In this document: positions 14,550-19,532 of the stretch, one piece after another
Layout: every line of letters begins with the position of its first letter
How positions within the stretch are numbered: position 1 is the first letter of the stretch
DNA from: Thermohalobaculum sp964475765
GTDB taxonomy: Bacteria > Pseudomonadota > Alphaproteobacteria > Rhodobacterales > Rhodobacteraceae
Direction of reading: 5' to 3'
DNA length: 19,532 bases
Assembly: GCA_964475765.1 (NCBI GenBank)
Contig: CAYYZH010000070.1
Location: forward strand, 1 to 19,532
Notes under the pieces: generated by a model
Seen by the model: only the letters and a program-made list of their open reading frames with translations
Told to the model about the DNA's origin: nothing
Database searches by the model: none
Made by a program: the position numbers and the translations under genes

Positions 14550-14636
14550 GGCGAATTCCTTTCCTTTGCAATAATGCGCAACACCGGGCTCTGAGCAGTT
14601 CGGCCCGGATCGAGCAGCGAGAACCATACTGCGTGA

Positions 14637-14660
14637 CCCGTCAGACGATCGTCAGGCGGG
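14637..14660. promoter_or_regulatory. 24-base imperfect palindrome upstream of the antiporter operon
   Basis: CCCG (14637-14640) and CGGG (14657-14660) enclose the perfect core GACGATCGTC (14644-14653), with one A-A mismatch and one G-T pair in between. It lies in the 260-base space between the divergent unknown gene (start 14549) and mnhE (14810), so it may be an operator. The absence of a loop argues against a terminator. Confidence 0.35.
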
Positions 14661-14737
14661 CGTTAGGCCGGTGATCCCAAGGTCTCTGGCGCGCCACGCC
14701 CCGGCCGCAAAAATTCCCACCGACCGCGTTGTGTCGC

Positions 14738-14765
14738 TTGCAGCGTGACTGGCGTGTGCTAGACC
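14738..14765 (+). promoter_or_regulatory. Candidate promoter for the antiporter operon
   Basis: TTGCAG (14738-14743) and TAGACC (14760-14765) are spaced by 16 bases and resemble sigma-70 -35 and -10 boxes, 45 bases upstream of the mnhE ATG. The -10 match is modest. The rest of the 14550-14809 gap shows only the palindrome at 14637-14660. Confidence 0.3.
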
Positions 14766-14809
14766 TGTCGAAACTTCGATTTCTCGGCTGAAAGGGAAGA
14801 ACCCTGCCG

Positions 14810-15292
14810 ATGCGGCTGATCCTCATCGTCCTCACCCTTTTTGTGTACTGGCTGTTGTTGTCGGGCCACTACGCGTGGTGGCTGGTGGCCTTCGGCGCAG
14901 TTCTTTCGGTCCTTGTCGTGCTGTTCTGTTGGGTCAAGGGTATCACCGATGAGGAGGGCTTTCCCGTTGGCCTGATCCCGCGCGCGGTTTTCTACTGGCC
15001 ATGGCTGCTCTGGCAGATTGTTTTGTCCGGTCTGAACGTCACGCGGCTGATCCTTGCGCCGTCGCTGCCGATCTCGCCAACGCTGGTCAAGGTCGAGGCG
15101 GATCAGAAAACCGCTGTGGGCCTGACGACCTATGCCAACTCGATCACCCTGACGCCCGGCACGATCACGGTTGAGGCGACCGAGAAGGGCCGGGCGCTCT
15201 GGGTTCATGCCATCGAGCGGTCCGGCGCAGAAGGGTTCGACGACGACGAGATGAACCGCCGGGTGGCGTGGTTCGAAGGCGGAGGCGCCTGA
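14810..15292 (+). CDS. mnhE: MnhE/MrpE: Na+/H+ antiporter subunit E
   Basis: The 160-residue protein has two to three N-terminal membrane spans (to about residue 45) and a further hydrophobic stretch near residue 60. A soluble tail contains the family motif TTYANSITLTPGTITV (126-141 region). It is an accessory subunit of Mrp-type cation/proton antiporters and corresponds to MbhA in archaeal hydrogenase complexes. It is first in the operon, with an AAGGGAAG Shine-Dalgarno. Its stop overlaps the next start as TGATG, so translation is coupled to mnhF. Confidence 0.92.
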   Translation: MRLILIVLTLFVYWLLLSGHYAWWLVAFGAVLSVLVVLFCWVKGITDEEGFPVGLIPRAVFYWPWLLWQIVLSGLNVTRLILAPSLPISPTLVKVEADQKTAVGLTTYANSITLTPGTITVEATEKGRALWVHAIERSGAEGFDDDEMNRRVAWFEGGGA

Positions 15293-15582
15293 TGTTTGCC
15301 GCCGCTATCATCGCGGTGCTGGTTGCCCTGTCGCTGGCGGTGGTGCGGGCGCTGCGCGGCCCGACGGCGTTCGACCGGCTGCTGGCGGTCAATTCGATCG
15401 GCACCTTTGCGATCATGTTGCTGGCGCTCTTCGGGTTCCTGACGGACCGGCCCGAGTTTCTCGATGTCGGGATTACCTATGCGCTCCTGAACATGATCGG
15501 CACGCTCGCGGTGCTGAAATTCTTCCGCTACGGCGCGCTTGGCTACGATCACGGCGAAGGCGACACCGAGGGCAAGGGATGA
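15292..15582 (+). CDS. mnhF: MnhF/MrpF: antiporter subunit F
   Basis: The 96-residue protein has three membrane helices. It contains the family motif RALRGPTAFDRLLAVNSIGT (19-38) and the conserved PEFLDVGITYALLNMIGTLAVLKF stretch. It corresponds to MbhB. The start, ATG 15292-15294, shares its A with the mnhE stop; an ATG eight codons upstream in the same frame lies inside mnhE and is rejected. The C-terminal tail (YDHGEGDTEGKG) is charged and likely cytoplasmic. The stop overlaps mnhG as ATGA. Confidence 0.92.
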   Translation: MFAAAIIAVLVALSLAVVRALRGPTAFDRLLAVNSIGTFAIMLLALFGFLTDRPEFLDVGITYALLNMIGTLAVLKFFRYGALGYDHGEGDTEGKG

Positions 15583-16058
15583 GCGTCCTCCTCGACATCG
15601 TCGGCTGGGCGGCTTTGCTTGCGGGGGGCTTCTTCTGCGTGGTTGGGGCCATCGGGCTGAACCGGATGCCGGATGTCTTCACGCGCATGCACGCGACTTC
15701 GGTCAGCGATACACTCGGGGTCGGGCTTCTGGTGTTCGGGATGTTGACGCAGACCGATGACTGGACGGTTCTGGTGCGCCTGATCATCATCCTGCTGGTG
15801 CTCTACACGACCGGCGCGGTGGCAAGCCATGCGCTGGCCCGCGCGGCGCTGCATGACGGTGAGAAACCGCTTCTGGCCGATGCGAGCGGGGCCTTGCGCG
15901 AGACCGACTGCGCCGAAATCTATCCGGAGCTTGCCGTCCGCCTGGCCCAACCGCTGGTGTCCGAGCAGGTCGAGGACCCCGAGACGCCGCTGGATCTGCC
16001 GCCCGATGGCGAGGCGGAGTTGGCTGCGGAGCAGGAGGACAAGCCATCGAACTCCTGA
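15579..16058 (+). CDS. mnhG: MnhG/MrpG: antiporter subunit G
   Basis: The 159-residue protein has a three-helix MnhG domain (about 1-90) with the motif VVGAIGLNRMPDVFTRMHATSVSDTLGVGLLVFG. A soluble, acidic C-terminal extension of roughly 50 residues ends EQEDKPSNS. Typical MnhG proteins are near 110-120 residues, so the tail is long. It corresponds to MbhC. It overlaps mnhF by four bases. Its 3' end contains the AGGAGGA that would serve the next gene. Confidence 0.9.
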   Translation: MSVLLDIVGWAALLAGGFFCVVGAIGLNRMPDVFTRMHATSVSDTLGVGLLVFGMLTQTDDWTVLVRLIIILLVLYTTGAVASHALARAALHDGEKPLLADASGALRETDCAEIYPELAVRLAQPLVSEQVEDPETPLDLPPDGEAELAAEQEDKPSNS

Positions 16059-16063
16059 TCAAC

Positions 16064-16573
16064 ATGGTCCTGCTGACGCTGCTGGCGTTGATCACGCTGG
16101 GCATCATCCAGACGCGCAACCTCTTTGCCGTGGTCGTGCTGTCGGGGGCTTACTCCTTCCTCATGGCCAGCGTGATGATCGTGCTGGATGCGGTGGACGT
16201 GGCGATGACCGAGGCGTCCGTAGGCGCCGGGATCTCCACGGTTCTGGTGCTTGGCGCGCTTTATCTCACCAAGATGTACGAAGCCCCGCCGCGTTTCTCG
16301 CCCGCCATTCCCCTTATCGTCTCTGTCGGGACCGGCGCGATGCTGATCTATGGCACCTATGACCTGCCGCCCTTTGGTGTCGCGGCCCAGCCTGTGAACA
16401 CCCATGTCGGCGCGGAGTATATCGCGAACAACATGGCCGAGACCGACATCCCCAATGTCGTGACCGCGGTTCTGGCGAGTTATCGCGGCTTCGATACGCT
16501 CGGCGAAGTGACCGTGATCTTCACCGCGGGCATCGGTGTGATGCTGCTCCTGAAACGGTGGAGCACGTCATGA
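16064..16573 (+). CDS. DUF4040 protein: fused MbhD-MbhE-like module (MrpA C-terminal part)
   Basis: The product is 169 residues from ATG 16064. The N-terminal part matches the DUF4040/MbhD domain with LDAVDVAMTEASVGAGIST (41-59, E50). The C-terminal part has the MbhE hallmark ASYRGFDTLGEVTVIFTA (138-155, D144 and E148). In canonical Mrp these regions form the end of the large MrpA; here they are a separate gene. The start is doubtful: ATG 16064 has no close Shine-Dalgarno, whereas AGGAGGA at 16033-16039 is ideally placed for an in-frame ATC at 16046, adding IELLIN, which resembles the usual family N-terminus. Probably part of the Na+ or proton path. Confidence 0.85.
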   Translation: MVLLTLLALITLGIIQTRNLFAVVVLSGAYSFLMASVMIVLDAVDVAMTEASVGAGISTVLVLGALYLTKMYEAPPRFSPAIPLIVSVGTGAMLIYGTYDLPPFGVAAQPVNTHVGAEYIANNMAETDIPNVVTAVLASYRGFDTLGEVTVIFTAGIGVMLLLKRWSTS

Positions 16574-16609
16574 TGGCATCAGACGCACCCCTTCGACCGG
16601 AGGCATGTC

Positions 16610-17059
16610 ATGCGTCTTGATGTGATCCTGCGCGTCGCAGCCAAACTCTTCATCCCGTTCATCATCATGTTCGGGCTTTACGTGCAGTTGCACGGCGATT
16701 TCGGACCAGGCGGAGGCTTTCAGGCCGGCGTGATCATCGCAGCGGCGATCATCCTCTACGCCATCATCTTCGGCATGAATGCGGCCCTGCGAGCGGTGCC
16801 GAAATGGTCGGTCGAGCTGATGGTTCCGCTCGGCGTCCTGATCTATGCGGGCGTCGGCGTCTGGTCGATGATCATGGGCGGGGAGTATCTGAACTACAAC
16901 GTCCTTCTCCATGCCGGGGAAAAGATCGGTACCTACGACGCCATTCACGGCCAGCACTGGGGCGTGTTCCTCGTGGAAATCGGCGTTCTTGTCACCGTCA
17001 CCGGTACGATGCTGACGATCTTCTACAGTTTCGCAGGCAGGGGGCGGCCCGATGACTGA
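16610..17059 (+). CDS. mnhB: MnhB/MrpB: antiporter subunit B
   Basis: The 149-residue protein has four membrane helices. It contains the MnhB signature QLHGDFGPGGGFQAGVIIAAA (26-46), with its conserved histidine and glycine run, and ends GRGRPDD. It corresponds to MbhF. ATG 16610-16612 has GGAGG six bases upstream. The 36-base space to the previous stop is the only non-overlapping junction of note in the operon besides the start of the DUF4040 gene. It overlaps mnhC by 8 bases. Confidence 0.92.
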   Translation: MRLDVILRVAAKLFIPFIIMFGLYVQLHGDFGPGGGFQAGVIIAAAIILYAIIFGMNAALRAVPKWSVELMVPLGVLIYAGVGVWSMIMGGEYLNYNVLLHAGEKIGTYDAIHGQHWGVFLVEIGVLVTVTGTMLTIFYSFAGRGRPDD

Positions 17060-17462
17060 TTTTGCCGACGGCCCGCTCTTCCAGGCGCTGGCGACCAACT
17101 ACAACTACTGGATCACCATTTTTCTGATGTGCGCCGGGCTCTATATCGTTGCGGCGCGCTCGAACATGATCAAGACGCTCGTCGGCCTCGGGATCTTCCA
17201 GACCTCGGTTTATCTCCTCTATCTTACGCCGGGAAAGATCCTTGGCGGCACACCGCCGATCATCAACGAGACGGAAACGGTCTATTCCAACCCACTGCCC
17301 CACGTCCTGATCCTCACCGCGATTGTCGTGGGCGTTGCGACGCTGGCGCTGGGTCTGGCGCTGACCGTCCGCATCCATGAGGCCTACGGCACCATCGAGG
17401 AAGACGAGATCACCGAAGTGGTCGACCGCGAGGATCATTCCGGCATGGAGGAGCCGGAGTGA
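17052..17462 (+). CDS. mnhC: MnhC/MrpC: antiporter subunit C (NuoK-like)
   Basis: The 136-residue protein has three membrane helices: NYWITIFLMCAGLYIVAA, MIKTLVGLGIFQTSVYLLYL and VLILTAIVVGVATLALGLAL. Together with the SNPLPHVLILTAIVVG motif this places it in the NuoK/MrpC family. It corresponds to MbhG and complex I NuoK. A charged, acidic tail (EEDEITEVVDREDHSGMEEPE) follows the last helix. The stop overlaps the GTG start of mnhD. Confidence 0.92.
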   Translation: MTDFADGPLFQALATNYNYWITIFLMCAGLYIVAARSNMIKTLVGLGIFQTSVYLLYLTPGKILGGTPPIINETETVYSNPLPHVLILTAIVVGVATLALGLALTVRIHEAYGTIEEDEITEVVDREDHSGMEEPE

Positions 17463-18958
17463 GCGCAGCCGCCTTCCACGTCGAAGACCACCTGCCCGCG
17501 CTGCAGGTCATGGTGCCGCTGATCGGGTCCGTGCTCTGCGCCGTTCTGCGCAAGTCAGCGCTTTGCTGGATCGTGACGGTGGCCTGCTCGCTGGCGATGC
17601 CGGCCATCGCCTTTGCCCTGCTGGCCGAGGTGCAGTCCGGCGGCACGATCTCCTATGCCATGGGCGGCTGGGCGCCACCTGTGGGCATCGAATACCGGAT
17701 CGATCTGGCGAACGCCTATCTCCTGGTTCTGGTCTCGATCATGGGGGCACTGGTCGCGCTCTATGCTCCGCGCTCGATCAATGTCGAGATCGCTCCGGAA
17801 AAGCAGGGCTGGTACTACTCCATGTACCTCATGTGCATGGCCGGGCTGCTGGGCATGGCGATCACCGGGGACGCGTTCAACGTCTTCGTCTTCATGGAGA
17901 TCTCGAGCCTCGCGATGTACACGCTGATCGCGCTCGGCTCCGAACGGCGCGCGCTGGTTGCGGCCTTTCAGTACCTCGTCATCGGCACCGTCGGCGCGAC
18001 CTTCTATGTTGTCGGCGTCGGGTTCCTCTTCTCGATGACCGGGTCGCTGAACCTCTATGACATCGCGAACCTGCTCAACGAGACCGAGAGCAGCCGCCCG
18101 CTTGTAGCCGGTCTCGCCTTCATCACAATCGGCATCGGGCTGAAACTTGCAATCTTCCCACTGCACCTCTGGCTGCCCAACGCCTATGCCTATGCCCCCA
18201 CGGTGGCGACGGCGTTCATTGCCTCGACAGCAACGAAGGTCGCGGTCTACCTGTTGCTCCGCTTTCTCTTCTCGGTGTTCGGCGTCGATTTCACCTTCGG
18301 TCAGACGCCAGCGGCAGAGCTTCTGCTGGTCCTCGCGGTGCTCGCCATGCTGGTCGCCTCGATGAGCGCGATCTATCAGGTCAACATCAAGCGGATGCTC
18401 GCCTATTCCTCGGTCGCGCAGGTCGGTTACATGATCCTCGGGATCGCGCTGGTCTCCGAGGCTGGGCTGACCGGTGGCATCTCCCACCTGTTCAATCACG
18501 CGATCATCAAGGCGTGTCTGTTCCTCGCAGTTGGGTGCGTGTTCTATTCGACTGGCGTGACCCGCATCGAAAACCTCGCGGGCATCGGTCGCGCTATGCC
18601 GCTCACCATGGCCGCCTTCGTGGTAGCAGGGCTTGGCCTCATCGGGGTGCCGGGCACGGCAGGCTTTGTCTCCAAATGGTTCCTCATTCAGGGCGCGGCG
18701 GAGGCCGGACACTGGTGGCTCGTTGCGGTGATCGTCGTCTCCTCGGTCCTCGCCGTCTTCTATGTCGGGCGGGTGGTTGAGGTCGCGTGGTTCCGCGAGC
18801 CCGTCGCCAAGGTCGTACGAACGCCGCCGATCGAGATGGTTGCCGTCACATGGGTGCTCGCCGCCGCGACCATCTATTTCGGCATCTGGACCGATCTCTC
18901 GGCAGGCGTTGCCGGAGACGCCGCGCGTGAGCTTCTGGCCGGATGGGGTGGACAATGA
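17459..18958 (+). CDS. mnhD: MnhD/MrpD: antiporter-like subunit D (NuoM/N family), first copy
   Basis: The 499-residue protein is expected to span the membrane about 14 times. Key ion-path residues of the NuoL/M/N family are intact: E147 in FVFMEISSLAMY, K229 and H236 in GLKLAIFPLHLWLP, K260 in STATKVAVY, and H343, H347 and K351 in HLFNHAIIKA. It should therefore be a functional antiporter-like subunit driving or using proton flow. It starts with GTG 17459-17461 overlapping the mnhC stop and ends overlapping the next D-type gene as ATGA. It corresponds to MbhH or MbxH. Confidence 0.93.
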   Translation: MSAAAFHVEDHLPALQVMVPLIGSVLCAVLRKSALCWIVTVACSLAMPAIAFALLAEVQSGGTISYAMGGWAPPVGIEYRIDLANAYLLVLVSIMGALVALYAPRSINVEIAPEKQGWYYSMYLMCMAGLLGMAITGDAFNVFVFMEISSLAMYTLIALGSERRALVAAFQYLVIGTVGATFYVVGVGFLFSMTGSLNLYDIANLLNETESSRPLVAGLAFITIGIGLKLAIFPLHLWLPNAYAYAPTVATAFIASTATKVAVYLLLRFLFSVFGVDFTFGQTPAAELLLVLAVLAMLVASMSAIYQVNIKRMLAYSSVAQVGYMILGIALVSEAGLTGGISHLFNHAIIKACLFLAVGCVFYSTGVTRIENLAGIGRAMPLTMAAFVVAGLGLIGVPGTAGFVSKWFLIQGAAEAGHWWLVAVIVVSSVLAVFYVGRVVEVAWFREPVAKVVRTPPIEMVAVTWVLAAATIYFGIWTDLSAGVAGDAARELLAGWGGQ

Positions 18959-19532
18959 GCGGGGCGCTTCTGATCCAGCTTGCGATGGCCATCCCCGCGC
19001 TCGGCGCGCTTGGCATCGCCATCACCGGTTTCAACCGAAATCTGCGCGAGGCGGTGACGCTTGCCACCGCGGCCGCGCTCTTCTGGGTGGTCGTCGTCAA
19101 CCTGCTGCCCATGGTGCTGGCCGGCGAACGCCCCGCCGTGAGTTGGGGCGAGGTCTTCGGCGGCATCGAGATCGCGTTCTCGGTCGAGCCGCTGGGGATG
19201 CTGTTCGCCTGCATCGCCTCGACGCTGTGGATCGTCAATTCGGTCTATTCCATCGGCTATATGCGCGGGAACAACGAGCCGCGGCAGACGCCGTTCTACA
19301 TCTGCTTTGCCATCGCCATCTCGTCGGCCATGGGGATCGCGTTCGCGGGCAACCTCTTCACGCTGTTCCTGTTCTACGAGATCCTGACTGTTTCGACCTA
19401 TCCGCTGGTCACGCACAAGGGCAACGACGAGGCCCGCGACAAGGGCCGGGTCTATCTCGTGCTCCTGATGGCGACCTCGATGGGCCTGCTGCTGCCCGCG
19501 ATCATCTGGACGTTCGTCGCCGCTGGCACCGC
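18955..19532 (+). CDS. Second MrpD-type antiporter subunit (3' end outside window)
   Basis: ATG 18955-18957 overlaps the mnhD stop and opens a frame that runs without a stop to the window end, giving 192 residues. Several membrane helices are present. FSVEPLGMLFACIASTLWIVNSVYSIGYMRG (76-105) and FLFYEILTVSTYPLVTHKG (138-156, E142) match the start of the proton-conducting family, with the TM5 glutamate kept. The QTPFYICFAI stretch is also typical. It is a paralogue of the preceding MnhD, not a duplicated copy, since the sequences differ widely. It could be MrpD- or MrpA-N-type; the rest lies beyond the edge. Confidence 0.88.
   Translation, partial: MSGALLIQLAMAIPALGALGIAITGFNRNLREAVTLATAAALFWVVVVNLLPMVLAGERPAVSWGEVFGGIEIAFSVEPLGMLFACIASTLWIVNSVYSIGYMRGNNEPRQTPFYICFAIAISSAMGIAFAGNLFTLFLFYEILTVSTYPLVTHKGNDEARDKGRVYLVLLMATSMGLLLPAIIWTFVAAGT

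Noticed and set aside
16570..16620. Sixteen-codon frame (ATGATG...) overlapping the DUF4040 stop and mnhB start
   Set aside because: No conserved features; it may affect coupling, but it is too short to support as a gene.
17555..18955. Long minus-strand open frame (466 codons) opposite mnhD
   Set aside because: It is antisense to a highly conserved membrane protein; its His/Arg/Asp/Glu-rich composition is what hydrophobic codons give in reverse.

Overview
The window reads as GC-rich alphaproteobacterial DNA, most likely from a Rhodobacteraceae (Roseobacter/Rhodovulum-like) chemotroph. This rests on the gene content, the codon-position GC bias and the near-complete Kelly-Friedrich sulfur-oxidation (Sox) cluster in an order close to that of Paracoccus and Pseudaminobacter. 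No tRNA, rRNA, CRISPR array or insertion sequence is visible. A run of 10 N at 14185-14194 marks an assembly join, so the adjacency of the left (sox) and right (antiporter) halves depends on scaffolding.

Region 1 (1-396): the 3' end of an unrecognised plus-strand gene converges on soxF. A strong inverted repeat at 329-366 lies between them and could terminate both transcripts.

Region 2 (397-9842, minus strand): in transcription order soxV-W, then soxX-Y-Z-A-B, then soxC-D-E-F. SoxYZ carries the sulfur substrate on a C-terminal GGCGG cysteine. SoxXA attaches thiosulfate, SoxB hydrolyses off sulfate, SoxCD oxidises the sulfane sulfur, and SoxEF is a flavocytochrome c sulfide dehydrogenase pair. 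SoxV and SoxW supply periplasmic reductant. No soxG or soxH follows soxF in this window.

Region 3 (9932-11766, plus strand, divergent): soxS (thioredoxin), soxR (ArsR-type repressor with the two cysteines expected of a persulfide sensor) and a YeeE/YedE transporter (soxT-like). Two perfect ATTC-N8-GAAT palindromes, the motif recalled for the homologous repressor SqrR, lie upstream of soxX and upstream of soxC. A third, degenerate but longer palindrome fills the soxS-soxV divergent promoter. Together they suggest one SoxR regulon with at least three control points, including an internal one that could set SoxCDEF apart from SoxXYZAB.

Region 4 (11815-14549, minus strand): an unrecognised small protein cut by the N gap, a four-cysteine (Fe-S) uracil-DNA glycosylase, a lipoprotein alpha/beta hydrolase and an SseB-family protein. 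The last three genes overlap end to end.

Region 5 (14810-19532, plus strand): a tightly overlapping Mrp/Mnh-type operon in the order E-F-G-(DUF4040/MbhD-E)-B-C-D-D', running off the right edge. This is the order of the archaeal Mbh/Mbx (Mbs) membrane modules rather than the canonical Mrp A-B-C-D-E-F-G order. The MrpA C-terminal part is a separate gene, and a second D-type antiporter subunit follows the first.
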